Under the pieces are notes generated by a model. That model was not told where the DNA came from, made no database searches, and saw nothing but the letters and a program-made list of their open reading frames with translations. A stretch of DNA of 46,752 nucleotides from Flavobacteriaceae bacterium (GTDB lineage: Bacteria; Bacteroidota; Bacteroidia; Flavobacteriales; Flavobacteriaceae). Made by a program: the position numbers and the translations under genes. Of this stretch, positions 19,466-29,458 are shown piece by piece; position 1 is the stretch's first letter, and each line of letters starts with the position of its first letter. The DNA lies in assembly GCA_021647835.1 (NCBI GenBank), contig JAKITY010000004.1, forward strand, positions 1-46,752, read 5' to 3'.

Positions 19466-20928
19466 TGCAATTATTAAAAGACATATTGTATAAAGTTTCT
19501 GTAAACGCTGTTTATGGAACTACAGATATGTCTGTAAATGCAATTGTTTTTGACTCTCGAAAAGTAGAAAAAAACTGTCTTTTTGTTGCGCAAAAAGGCG
19601 TTACTGTTGATGGTCATAAATATATAGAAAAAGCAATAGAATTAGGAGCGATTACAATTGTTTGTGAAGATATTCCTGCAAAATTAACGAAAGGAATCAC
19701 ATACATTCAAGTTGGTGATTCTAATACTGCTTTGGCAATTATAGCGTCTAATTTTTATGACAATCCATCAAAAAAATTAAAACTCGTAGGGATTACAGGA
19801 ACCAATGGTAAAACTACCATTGCGACCTTATTATATAATTTATTCAGAAAGTCAGGTTACAAAGTCGGATTGCTTTCAACAGTGAATGTTATGGTTGATG
19901 AAACAGAATATGCAGCAACGCATACAACTCCAAATTCTGTTTCAATCAATCATTATTTACACGAAATGGTTGAAGACGGTGTTGATTACTGCTTTATGGA
20001 AGTGAGTTCTCACGGAATTCATCAAAGAAGAACAGAAAGTTTACATTTTTCAGGAGGAATTTTCACCAATTTATCACACGATCATCTCGATTATCACGCA
20101 TCGTTTGCAGAATATAGAGATGTCAAAAAATCATTCTTTGATAATTTGTCAAAAACAGCCTTTGCATTGGTAAATGAAGATGACAAGAATGGGAAAATAA
20201 TGTTGCAAAATACAAAAGCAAATAAAGTTTCGTACGCTTTAAAGTCAATGGCAAATTATAAAGTAAGGATTCTTGAAAACCGTTTTTCAGGCTTATTTTT
20301 AAATATTGATGGAGCCGAAGTTTGGGTAAAACTAATTGGAAGTTTCAATGCGTATAATTTATTAGCAATCTATGCTACGGCAGATTTATTGGGCTTAGAA
20401 AAAATGGAAACACTCAGATTGATGAGTGAATTAGAAAATGTTTCAGGACGTTTTCAATATTTTATTTCTGATGAAGGAATCACTACGATTATTGACTATG
20501 CGCATACTTCAGACGCTTTAAAAAATGTGTTGGAAACGATAAATGATATTAGAACAGGAAATGAAAAAGTGATTACAGTTGTTGGTTGTGGAGGCGATAG
20601 AGATAAGACCAAGCGTCCAAAAATGGGATATATAGCATCAGTTTTAAGTACACAAGTAATTTTTACTTCTGATAATCCTCGAAGTGAAAATCCGCAGACA
20701 ATAATAGACGAAATAGAAAAAGGAGTTGAGCCTCAAAACTATAAAAAAACCCTTTCGATTGTTAATAGAGAGCAAGCAATTAAAACCGCAGGAAAATTGG
20801 CAGACAAAGGAGATATTATTCTCATTGCAGGTAAAGGGCACGAAACATATCAAGAAATAAATGGCGTTCGATTAGATTTTGATGATTATAAAAAAGCCAA
20901 AGCAATATTAAAAGAATTACAGAAGTAA
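19465..20928 (+). CDS. murE: UDP-N-acetylmuramoyl-L-alanyl-D-glutamate-2,6-diaminopimelate ligase
   Basis: 487 aa; [29 protein letters not shown] (meso-DAP-type DNPR motif). Confidence 0.95.
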   Translation: MQLLKDILYKVSVNAVYGTTDMSVNAIVFDSRKVEKNCLFVAQKGVTVDGHKYIEKAIELGAITIVCEDIPAKLTKGITYIQVGDSNTALAIIASNFYDNPSKKLKLVGITGTNGKTTIATLLYNLFRKSGYKVGLLSTVNVMVDETEYAATHTTPNSVSINHYLHEMVEDGVDYCFMEVSSHGIHQRRTESLHFSGGIFTNLSHDHLDYHASFAEYRDVKKSFFDNLSKTAFALVNEDDKNGKIMLQNTKANKVSYALKSMANYKVRILENRFSGLFLNIDGAEVWVKLIGSFNAYNLLAIYATADLLGLEKMETLRLMSELENVSGRFQYFISDEGITTIIDYAHTSDALKNVLETINDIRTGNEKVITVVGCGGDRDKTKRPKMGYIASVLSTQVIFTSDNPRSENPQTIIDEIEKGVEPQNYKKTLSIVNREQAIKTAGKLADKGDIILIAGKGHETYQEINGVRLDFDDYKKAKAILKELQK

Positions 20929-20929
20929 G

Positions 20930-22156
20930 ATGTTATATTATTTATTTGAATACATAGAAAATCACTACCAATTAGCAGGAGCAGGACTTTTTCAGTTTAT
21001 CACGTTTCGTGCCGCAATGGCTTTTATCTTTTCATTATTGATTTCTACAATCTACGGAAAAAAGATTATCAATTATCTGCGTAGAAAACAAGTTGGAGAA
21101 ACAGTAAGAGATTTAGGACTTGACGGTCAAAAAGAAAAAGGAGGAACGCCAACAATGGGAGGAATTATTATCATTTTGGCAACCTTGATTCCAGTTTTCT
21201 TATTTGCGAGAATAGACAATATTTACATTATTCTTTTGATAATCACAACATTATGGATGGGAGCGATTGGTTTTGCTGATGATTATATGAAGATGAGAAA
21301 AAAAGACAAAGAAGGCTTAAAAGGACGTTTTAAAATATTAGGTCAAGTTGGACTTGGAATTATTGTTGGATCAATACTTTATTTTAATGATGATGTAACA
21401 ATAAAAGAAGAAATACCTCAAGGAATTGTGCAACTCGCCGATAATGGAACCCCAAAAATATTCGGCGAAGCGCACAAATCAACAAAAACAACAGTGCCAT
21501 TTTTTAAGAATAACGAGTTAGATTATTCTACAGCATTGAGTTGGTTGGGTGACGGTTATGAGAAGTATGCTTGGATTGTTTTCATTTTAGTTGTGATATT
21601 TATCATTACAGCAGTTTCAAATGGAGCAAATCTCACTGACGGAATTGACGGTCTTGCCGCAGGTTCATCAGTAATAATAGTTGCAACACTCGGCATTTTT
21701 GCATGGATTTCAGGAAACATCATTTTCGCAGATTATTTGGATGTAATGTACATTCCAAATTCAGGAGAAATGGTGATTTTTATCAGCGCATTTGTAGGCG
21801 CTTTGATAGGTTTTTTATGGTACAACACGTTTCCTGCACAAGTATTTATGGGAGATACAGGAAGTCTAACTATTGGTGGTATTATAGCCGTTTTGGCAAT
21901 TTCAACACGTAAAGAATTGTTGATACCAATATTAGCAGGAATATTTCTAGCAGAAAATTTATCAGTGATTTTACAAGTAAGTTATTTTAAATACACACGT
22001 AAAAAGTATGGTGAAGGAAGACGAATTTTTAAAATGTCACCATTACATCATCATTATCAAAAATCAGGTTATCACGAAAGTAAAATTGTAACTCGATTTT
22101 GGATTGTAGGAATTTTATTGGCAGTATTAACGATTGTAACGTTGAAGTTGAGGTAA
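20930..22156 (+). CDS. mraY: Phospho-N-acetylmuramoyl-pentapeptide-transferase
   Basis: 408 aa; [46 protein letters not shown]. Confidence 0.96.
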   Translation: MLYYLFEYIENHYQLAGAGLFQFITFRAAMAFIFSLLISTIYGKKIINYLRRKQVGETVRDLGLDGQKEKGGTPTMGGIIIILATLIPVFLFARIDNIYIILLIITTLWMGAIGFADDYMKMRKKDKEGLKGRFKILGQVGLGIIVGSILYFNDDVTIKEEIPQGIVQLADNGTPKIFGEAHKSTKTTVPFFKNNELDYSTALSWLGDGYEKYAWIVFILVVIFIITAVSNGANLTDGIDGLAAGSSVIIVATLGIFAWISGNIIFADYLDVMYIPNSGEMVIFISAFVGALIGFLWYNTFPAQVFMGDTGSLTIGGIIAVLAISTRKELLIPILAGIFLAENLSVILQVSYFKYTRKKYGEGRRIFKMSPLHHHYQKSGYHESKIVTRFWIVGILLAVLTIVTLKLR

Positions 22157-22194
22157 TTTTGAATTACGATTGTTGAAATTAAAGTATAAGAAGC

Positions 22195-23571
22195 ATGTCG
22201 AATAACGAGAATCAAAATCGAAAATCGAAAATCGAAAATCAAAAATTGATTATTCTCGGAGCAGGAGAAAGTGGTGTTGGAACAGCAATTTTAGGCAAGA
22301 AAAAGGGGTTTGATGTTTTTGTTTCAGATAATGGAGCAATCGCAAAAAAATATAAACAAGTTCTTTTAATTAATGAGATACCATTTGAAGAAAAGGGACA
22401 TACAGAAGCACAAGTTTTAACTGCTGATGTAGTCATGAAAAGTCCAGGAATTCCAGACACAGTTCCGATGATAAAAAAGTTGAACGAATTGGGAATTAAA
22501 GTGATTTCTGAAATAGAATTTGCATCACAATTTATCGATGCTACTATTGTTGGAATTACAGGATCAAATGGAAAGACAACAACAACACTATTGACGCATC
22601 ATATATTAAAAAACGCGAATTTAAATGTTGGAGTTGCAGGAAATATAGGGGATAGTTTTGCGAAGCAAGTAGCAGAAAATCAACATGATAAGTATGTGTT
22701 AGAACTGAGTAGTTTTCAGTTAGATGGAATTGAAAAATTCACACCACACATAGCAATTATAACCAATATTACACCAGATCATTTAGATAGATATGATAAT
22801 AAATTTGAAAATTATATCAATTCTAAATTTAGAGTAACAATGAATCAAACCAAAGACGATTATTTGATTTATGATGGAGATGATGAGGTAATTAATGAAT
22901 GGTTAAAGAATAATAAAACAGAAGCACAATTGTTACCTTTTTCAATAGAAAAATCAGTAGATAAAGGAGCGTTTATAAGGGATAATAATATAATAATAAA
23001 GATTAATACAAACGAATTTAAGATGGGAATTACATCATTAGCATTACAAGGAAAACACAATGTCAAGAACTCAATGGCTGCAGCAATGACAGCGCAGTTG
23101 TTGAAAGTTAGAAAAGAAACAATTAGAGAAAGTTTAGAAGACTTTGAAGGCGCTGAACATCGTTTAGAAAATGTGTTGAAAATTAGCGGAGTTCAATATA
23201 TCAACGACTCAAAAGCAACAAATATCAACGCAACATTTTATGCGTTAGATAGTATGAAAACACCAACAGTTTGGATTGTTGGAGGCGTAGATAAAGGAAA
23301 CGATTATTTTGATTTGATGCCTTTGGTTCGCGAAAAAGTAAAAGCAATAATTTGCTTAGGTGCTGACAATCATAAGATTGTAAAAACATTTGGAAATGTA
23401 ATTGATTTGATTGTAGAAACAATGGGAGCAGAAGAAGCTGTAAAAGTGGCTTATAAAATTGCCGAAAAAGGCGATACTGTTTTATTATCTCCAGCGTGTG
23501 CAAGTTTTGATTTATTTGAAAATTATGAAGATAGAGGACGTCAATTTAAACAAGCAATAAGAGAATTGTAA
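22195..23571 (+). CDS. murD: UDP-N-acetylmuramoylalanine-D-glutamate ligase
   Basis: 458 aa; LIILGAGESGVGTAILGKK, GITGSNGKTTTTLLTHHIL. N-terminal NRKSKIENQK comes from a 7-bp tandem repeat. Confidence 0.95.
   Translation: MSNNENQNRKSKIENQKLIILGAGESGVGTAILGKKKGFDVFVSDNGAIAKKYKQVLLINEIPFEEKGHTEAQVLTADVVMKSPGIPDTVPMIKKLNELGIKVISEIEFASQFIDATIVGITGSNGKTTTTLLTHHILKNANLNVGVAGNIGDSFAKQVAENQHDKYVLELSSFQLDGIEKFTPHIAIITNITPDHLDRYDNKFENYINSKFRVTMNQTKDDYLIYDGDDEVINEWLKNNKTEAQLLPFSIEKSVDKGAFIRDNNIIIKINTNEFKMGITSLALQGKHNVKNSMAAAMTAQLLKVRKETIRESLEDFEGAEHRLENVLKISGVQYINDSKATNINATFYALDSMKTPTVWIVGGVDKGNDYFDLMPLVREKVKAIICLGADNHKIVKTFGNVIDLIVETMGAEEAVKVAYKIAEKGDTVLLSPACASFDLFENYEDRGRQFKQAIREL
22214..22241 (+). 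repeat. Heptanucleotide tandem repeat AAAATCG x3 plus AAAATCA inside the murD 5' coding region
   Basis: aaaatcg aaaatcg aaaatcg aaaatca starting 19 nt after the murD ATG. Confidence 0.9.
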
Positions 23572-23573
23572 GA

Positions 23574-24770
23574 ATGAGTAGTATCATCAAAAATATAAAA
23601 GGAGATAGAGCAATTTGGGCAATTATTGTAATGCTTGCCATTTTCTCATTTATGCCAATTTACAGCGCAAGTACCAATTTGGTATATGTTGTAGGTTCGG
23701 CATCAAGCACTTTTTCTATTTTGATGAAACATGCTTTTTTATTATTAATGGGTTTTATTATTCTCTATGGTGTTCATAAAATTCCGTATAGATATTTCAG
23801 TGGCGGATCGGTCTTAATGTTACCCTTAGTTTTTTTACTATTATTATATACCTTGATTCAAGGCGATACTATTGGCGGCGCAAATGCAAGTCGTTGGATA
23901 CGCATTCCGTTTGTAGGAATAGGCTTTCAAACATCTACCTTGGCTGGACTTGTATTGATGACTTATGTTGCAAGATATTTGGCAAGAAACAAAGATAAAG
24001 AGATTGTTTTTAAAGAAAGCTTATGGATTTTATGGCTTCCAGTTGCAGCAATTTTAATATTGATTTTACCTGCCAATTTCTCTACAACAGCTATTATTTT
24101 CACAATGATTTTAGTGCTTGTTTTTCTTGGAGGATATCCAATAAAATACATTCTATATATTCTCGGATTTGGGCTAATCTTTTTATCCTTTTTTGTGCTG
24201 ACAGCAAAAGTATTCCCTAAAATAATGCCAAATCGTGTTGATACTTGGATAAGTAGAGTTGATAATTTTTCTAATAAAAATGCTGAAGAAGCTTATCAAG
24301 TAGAAAAAGCAAAAATTGCCATTGCAACAGGAGGAATCGCAGGAAAAGGTCCAGGAAAAAGCGTACAAAAAAACTTTTTGCCACAATCGTCATCAGATTT
24401 TATTTATGCAATTATAGTAGAAGAATATGGTTTGCTTCTTGGTGGAATTGGCGTTGTATTAGTCTATTTTTTATTGCTATTTCGGATTATGATGGTCGCC
24501 AAAAAAGCACAGACAATCTTCGCAACATTATTGGTTGTAGGAGTTGGATTACCAATCATTTTTCAAGCCTTAATTAATATGGCAGTTGCCGTAAATATTT
24601 TGCCAGTTACAGGACAAACATTACCATTAATAAGTAGTGGAGGAACTTCAATTTGGATGACATGTTTCGCTATCGGAATGATATTGAGCGTGAGTTCAGC
24701 CAAAGATGAATCGCCTACAAACTTAGAACACGATAATCCTTTAAATATTCTCCATGAAACGAGCATCTAA
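23574..24770 (+). CDS. ftsW: Cell division protein FtsW / SEDS glycosyltransferase
   Basis: 398 aa polytopic; GGIAGKGPGKSVQKNFLPQSSSDFIYAIIVEEYG, VTGQTLPLISSGGTS. Confidence 0.94.
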   Translation: MSSIIKNIKGDRAIWAIIVMLAIFSFMPIYSASTNLVYVVGSASSTFSILMKHAFLLLMGFIILYGVHKIPYRYFSGGSVLMLPLVFLLLLYTLIQGDTIGGANASRWIRIPFVGIGFQTSTLAGLVLMTYVARYLARNKDKEIVFKESLWILWLPVAAILILILPANFSTTAIIFTMILVLVFLGGYPIKYILYILGFGLIFLSFFVLTAKVFPKIMPNRVDTWISRVDNFSNKNAEEAYQVEKAKIAIATGGIAGKGPGKSVQKNFLPQSSSDFIYAIIVEEYGLLLGGIGVVLVYFLLLFRIMMVAKKAQTIFATLLVVGVGLPIIFQALINMAVAVNILPVTGQTLPLISSGGTSIWMTCFAIGMILSVSSAKDESPTNLEHDNPLNILHETSI

Positions 24771-24839
24771 AATTTTTATATATAAAAAGGATATTAATAG
24801 CGAACAGCATGTGCTTCCTCTAAAAAATATAATGTGTAC

Positions 24840-25931
24840 ATGAAACGATCGATTAATATTCTATTGAGTGGCGGTGGAACTGGAGGACACATCTATCCTG
24901 CAATTGCAATTGCAAACGAATTAAAGGCACGATTTCCTGATGCTAAATTTCTATTTGTTGGAGCAAAAGACAGAATGGAAATGGAAAAAGTGCCACAAAA
25001 CGGATATGAAATAAAAGGACTTTGGATTTCAGGAATACAACGAAGTTTGTCATTAAAAAACTTATCCTTTCCTTTTAAATTGGTGAGCAGCCTTTGGAAT
25101 GCACGAAAGATTGTAAAACAATTTAATCCTAATATAGTGATAGGAACAGGAGGCTTTGCGAGTGGTCCAACGTTATTCGTGGCAAGTAAAAAAGGTATTT
25201 CGACTTTAATACAAGAGCAAAATTCTTTTCCAGGAATTACAAATAAATTATTGGCGAAAAAAGTAGCTAAAATTTGCGTTGCTTATGATAATTTAGAGCG
25301 ATTTTTTCCTTCGGATAAAATTATTAAAACAGGAAATCCGGTACGTCAAGATCTATTGGAAATATCAAAAAACAGAAGTGAAGCACAACAGTTTTTTAAG
25401 TTAGATGAAACTAAAAAAACACTACTTGTTTTAGGAGGAAGTTTAGGTGCTCGTAAGATAAATCAGTTTATAGAAAGTCAAATTGATTGGTTTGTAGCGC
25501 AAGGAATTCAAATGATTTGGCAAACAGGAAAACTGTATTATAACGATTACAAAAAGTATGACAAGTTAGAAGGAGTGCAAACACATTCATTTTTGAATAA
25601 TATGAATTTCGCCTATTCATCTGCCGATTTTATTATCAGTCGAGCAGGAGCAGGATCAATCTCAGAATTGTGTATCGTAGGTAAGCCAACAATTTTTATT
25701 CCATCACCAAATGTTGCAGAGAACCATCAAGTGAAAAATGCGCAAGCAGTTGTTGAAAAAGATGGCGCGATACTGATTGAAGAAAAGAATTTGTCAGTAT
25801 TTCAAAACATTTTTGAAAGTTTATTAAAAGATGATAATTTACAAGAAAAATTGAGTCATAACATCAAAAAATTAGCATTACCAAACGCTACAAAAACGAT
25901 TGTTGACGAAATAGAAAAGTTGATAAAATGA
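24840..25931 (+). CDS. murG: UDP-N-acetylglucosamine-N-acetylmuramyl-pyrophosphoryl-undecaprenol GlcNAc transferase
   Basis: [63 protein letters not shown] 24840 preferred over GTG 24834. Confidence 0.96.
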   Translation: MKRSINILLSGGGTGGHIYPAIAIANELKARFPDAKFLFVGAKDRMEMEKVPQNGYEIKGLWISGIQRSLSLKNLSFPFKLVSSLWNARKIVKQFNPNIVIGTGGFASGPTLFVASKKGISTLIQEQNSFPGITNKLLAKKVAKICVAYDNLERFFPSDKIIKTGNPVRQDLLEISKNRSEAQQFFKLDETKKTLLVLGGSLGARKINQFIESQIDWFVAQGIQMIWQTGKLYYNDYKKYDKLEGVQTHSFLNNMNFAYSSADFIISRAGAGSISELCIVGKPTIFIPSPNVAENHQVKNAQAVVEKDGAILIEEKNLSVFQNIFESLLKDDNLQEKLSHNIKKLALPNATKTIVDEIEKLIK

Positions 25932-25932
25932 A

Positions 25933-26036
25933 ACCACAAAGTTCACAGAGTTGTACGCAAAGAGCACAAAGTGAATTTTAGGTTAAAAATAAAAAAACTC
26001 TGAGAACTCTGTGTAAAACTTTGTGTTCTCTGTGGT
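25933..26036. repeat. Imperfect inverted repeat between murG and murC
   Basis: accacaaagttcacagagtt (25933-25952) versus ...aactctgtgtaaaactttgtgttctctgtggt (to 26036). Confidence 0.7.
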
Positions 26037-26049
26037 AAGAAAGAAAAGA

Positions 26050-27396
26050 ATGAATCTAAAACACACACATAATATTTACTTTATCGGCATTGGCGGAATG
26101 GGAATGAGTGCTTTAGCACGCTATTTTGCTATGAACGGTAAAAATGTGGCTGGTTTTGATAAAGTGCAAACTAAAATTACAGATTCACTACAAGAAATTG
26201 GAGTTAGAATCCATTTTCAAGATTCGGTTAATTTAATTTCTGATGAATTTAAAGATTCAGCAAAAGCATTGATTGTTTATACGCCTGCAATTCCAGAAAA
26301 TCATTTAGAGTTGAGTTATTTTAAATCAAATGGTTTTAATGTGATGAAACGAGCAGAAGTACTTGGTAAAATAACAGAGAATACTATTTGTTTAGCAGTT
26401 GCTGGAACACATGGAAAAACAACAACTTCGGCAATTTTAGGGCATATTCTGAAAGAAAGTAGCGTAAATGCAACCTCTTTTTTAGGTGGAATTTCAGAAA
26501 ATTACAATTCTAATTTGATACTTGGTGGAACAGAAATTTCGGTGGTAGAAGCAGATGAATTTGATCGTTCGTTCTTAAAGTTATCACCAAATATTGCTTG
26601 TGTAACATCAATGGATGCTGATCATTTAGACATTTATGGTCAGGCAAGTGCGTTAGAAGATTCGTTTAAAGAATTTGCAGATAAAGTTTCAGATACACTA
26701 ATTGTTTGCAAAGGATTGCCATTAAAAGGCTTGACGTATGCAGTTGATGAAAAGGCAGATTATTATGCTGATAATATTAAAATAAAAAATGGTGTTTACA
26801 TTTTTGATGTAAAAACGCCCACAGAAATAATTACAAATGTGGAGTTCAATCTCCCAGGAAAACACAATGTGCTAAATGCTGTAGCTGCTTTGGCAATGGC
26901 AAATAATTATGGAGTTTCACTTCAGTCTATTGCCAAAGCATTACTTTCTTTTAAAGGTGTTCAGCGCAGGTTTTCGTATAAAATAAAAACAGATAGTTTG
27001 GTTTTGATTGATGATTATGCACATCATCCAACAGAAATAAACGCAGTTGTGAGTTCGGTTAGAGAAATGTATCCGAATCAGAAAGTTTTAGCCGTTTTCC
27101 AGCCACATTTATTTAGTAGAACAAGAGATTTTGCAGATGATTTTGCAAAAAGTTTATCACAATTTGACGAACTTATTTTACTTGATATTTATCCTGCAAG
27201 AGAATTGCCAATTAAAGGTATTACTTCAGAATGGTTGTTGAATAAAATTAATATGGAAAATAAGAGGTTATCTGCCAAAGAAGACTTGCTAGAAAATGTA
27301 AAAAAATCAAAAGCAGTAGTAAAAGTGATGATTGGCGCAGGAGACATCGGAGAATTGGTTATGGATATTAAAGAAGGTTTAGAAAATGAAAATTAA
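26050..27396 (+). CDS. murC: UDP-N-acetylmuramate-L-alanine ligase
   Basis: MNLKHTHNIYFIGIGGMGMSALARYF; AGTHGKTTTSAILGHIL. ATG 26050 preferred; the tracked GTG start at 26023 lies in the inverted repeat. Confidence 0.95.
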   Translation: MNLKHTHNIYFIGIGGMGMSALARYFAMNGKNVAGFDKVQTKITDSLQEIGVRIHFQDSVNLISDEFKDSAKALIVYTPAIPENHLELSYFKSNGFNVMKRAEVLGKITENTICLAVAGTHGKTTTSAILGHILKESSVNATSFLGGISENYNSNLILGGTEISVVEADEFDRSFLKLSPNIACVTSMDADHLDIYGQASALEDSFKEFADKVSDTLIVCKGLPLKGLTYAVDEKADYYADNIKIKNGVYIFDVKTPTEIITNVEFNLPGKHNVLNAVAALAMANNYGVSLQSIAKALLSFKGVQRRFSYKIKTDSLVLIDDYAHHPTEINAVVSSVREMYPNQKVLAVFQPHLFSRTRDFADDFAKSLSQFDELILLDIYPARELPIKGITSEWLLNKINMENKRLSAKEDLLENVKKSKAVVKVMIGAGDIGELVMDIKEGLENEN

Positions 27397-28123
27397 TTGG
27401 AACTACATAAAAGGGAGCTTGTTAATAGTGGTAATGCTATTTCTTTTTGGCTTTTCCAACCATCGAAATACAAGTAAAAAAGTGCAAAGTGTTGACGTGA
27501 GATTTGAGCAAGGAGAGAACCTTTTTATGAATTATGAAATGGTTAATAAGTTGTTAATACAAAATGGAAGTCATGTTAAAAACCAAGCAAAATCCTTAAT
27601 AGATTTGAATAGTTTGGAAAAACAAGTTTTGGCACATCCAATGGTTGAAGATGCAACTACATTTTTAACGATAGATGGACAATTAAAAACAAGTGTTAAA
27701 CAGCGTACACCAATCGGTAGAGTTAATATAAACTCAAAATCATATTATATTGATAGACAAGGAGAAAGGATGCCTTTGTCGAGTAATCATTCAGCACGTG
27801 TACCAATCATAACTGGGGTTTTAAGTAGTGAAAGCACAGATGATTTATATAAACTTTTAATGTTTATTAAACAGGATGAATTTTTGCAAAAACAAATAGT
27901 AGGAATTCATAAATCTGCCGAAAATGATTTTTTATTGATGACAAGAATTGGAAGTCATAAAATAAATTTGGGTAGAATAGAGAATTTAGAAGTGAAATTT
28001 AAAAATTTAAAAACGTTTTATAATCACACAATGACAAATAAAACAATTGAAAATTATAAAATGATAAATTTAAAATACAACAATCAAGTTGTATGCACTA
28101 AAAAAGAACGAAATGGAGCGTAA
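27386..28123 (+). CDS. ftsQ: Cell division protein FtsQ-like
   Basis: 245 aa, single N-terminal TM, position between murC and ftsA, HPMVEDATTF..VKQRTPIGRVN..YYIDRQGERMPLS. Confidence 0.85.
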   Translation: MKINWNYIKGSLLIVVMLFLFGFSNHRNTSKKVQSVDVRFEQGENLFMNYEMVNKLLIQNGSHVKNQAKSLIDLNSLEKQVLAHPMVEDATTFLTIDGQLKTSVKQRTPIGRVNINSKSYYIDRQGERMPLSSNHSARVPIITGVLSSESTDDLYKLLMFIKQDEFLQKQIVGIHKSAENDFLLMTRIGSHKINLGRIENLEVKFKNLKTFYNHTMTNKTIENYKMINLKYNNQVVCTKKERNGA

Positions 28124-29432
28124 TGATATTTCGGTAGGATTAGATATTGGAACAACGAAAATTGTTGCAATGATTGGTCGTAAGAATGAGTATGACAAAA
28201 TCGAGTTACTCGGTATCGGGAAAGCCAAGAGTTTAGGTGTTCATAGAGGAGTTGTTAATAATATTACGCAAACAATTCAATCTATACAACAGGCTGTTGA
28301 TGAGGCAATTGCCGTTTCAGGAGTTCAAATTTCTGATGCTATTGTTGGTATTGCAGGCCAGCATATAAGAAGTTTGCAGCATAGTGATTATATCACAAGA
28401 CCAAATTCTCAAGAAGTTATTGATGAAGCAGATTTAGAAAAATTAGAAAGTCAAGTCCATAAATTAGTAATGCTTCCAGGAGAAGAAATTATTCATGTAT
28501 TGCCTCAAGAATTTAAGGTTGATGGTCAAGCAGAAATAAAAGAACCTATTGGTATGTACGGCGGAAGATTAGAAGCCAATTTTCATGTAGTTGTTGGTCA
28601 AGTTTCTTCTATCAGAAATATTGGAAGATGTATAAAAAGTGCTGGATTGAGTTTAGCAGGAATTACGCTGGAGCCTTTGGCGTCAGCAGATGCAGTTTTG
28701 AGTCAAGAAGAAAAAGAAGCAGGAGTTGCATTGATAGATATTGGCGGAGGAACAACAGATTTGGCAATTTTTAAAGACGGTATTATCCGTCATACAGCAG
28801 TAATACCGTTTGGTGGAAATGTAATTACCGAAGATATTAAAGAAGGATGCTCAATCATTGAAAAACAAGCAGAATTATTAAAAACGAAATTTGGCTCGGC
28901 TTGGCCTGGAGAAAACAAAGAAAATGAAATTGTTTCAATTCCAGGATTGAGAGGAAGAGATCCAAAAGAGATTACGTTAAAAAATCTTTCAAAAATAATT
29001 CATGCACGAGTTGTAGAAATTATTGAACAGACTTTTGTGGAAATCCGTAATTACGGACATGAAGAGTCAAAGAAAAAATTAATTGCAGGTATTGTGTTAA
29101 CTGGTGGAGGCGCACAATTGAACCATATTAAGCAGTTGGTTGAATATATCACAGGAATGGATACAAGAATTGGCTATCCAAACGAGCATTTGGCAGGAGA
29201 TTCAGAAGAAAGTATTTCAAGTCCTATGTATGCAACAGCAGTTGGATTGTTAATGAAAGGACTGAGAGATAAAAAGAAGATGAAAGAAAAAATTGTTGCA
29301 GTTCAATCTGAAGAAAATTCAGATGGAGACCAAGCGCAAATAAATGAAGAAGAGACAATAAAAATAGAAAGAAAATCACTTTTTGAACGATGGTCAGACA
29401 AGTTCAGAGAGTTTTTAGATAACGCAGAATAA
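28113..29432 (+). CDS. ftsA: Cell division protein FtsA
   Basis: MERNDISVGLDIGTTKIVAMIG; ALIDIGGGTTDLAIFKDG. ATG 28113 preferred over 28089. Confidence 0.95.
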   Translation: MERNDISVGLDIGTTKIVAMIGRKNEYDKIELLGIGKAKSLGVHRGVVNNITQTIQSIQQAVDEAIAVSGVQISDAIVGIAGQHIRSLQHSDYITRPNSQEVIDEADLEKLESQVHKLVMLPGEEIIHVLPQEFKVDGQAEIKEPIGMYGGRLEANFHVVVGQVSSIRNIGRCIKSAGLSLAGITLEPLASADAVLSQEEKEAGVALIDIGGGTTDLAIFKDGIIRHTAVIPFGGNVITEDIKEGCSIIEKQAELLKTKFGSAWPGENKENEIVSIPGLRGRDPKEITLKNLSKIIHARVVEIIEQTFVEIRNYGHEESKKKLIAGIVLTGGGAQLNHIKQLVEYITGMDTRIGYPNEHLAGDSEESISSPMYATAVGLLMKGLRDKKKMKEKIVAVQSEENSDGDQAQINEEETIKIERKSLFERWSDKFREFLDNAE

Positions 29433-29458
29433 TAACAATATATAGTACCTACTAAACT

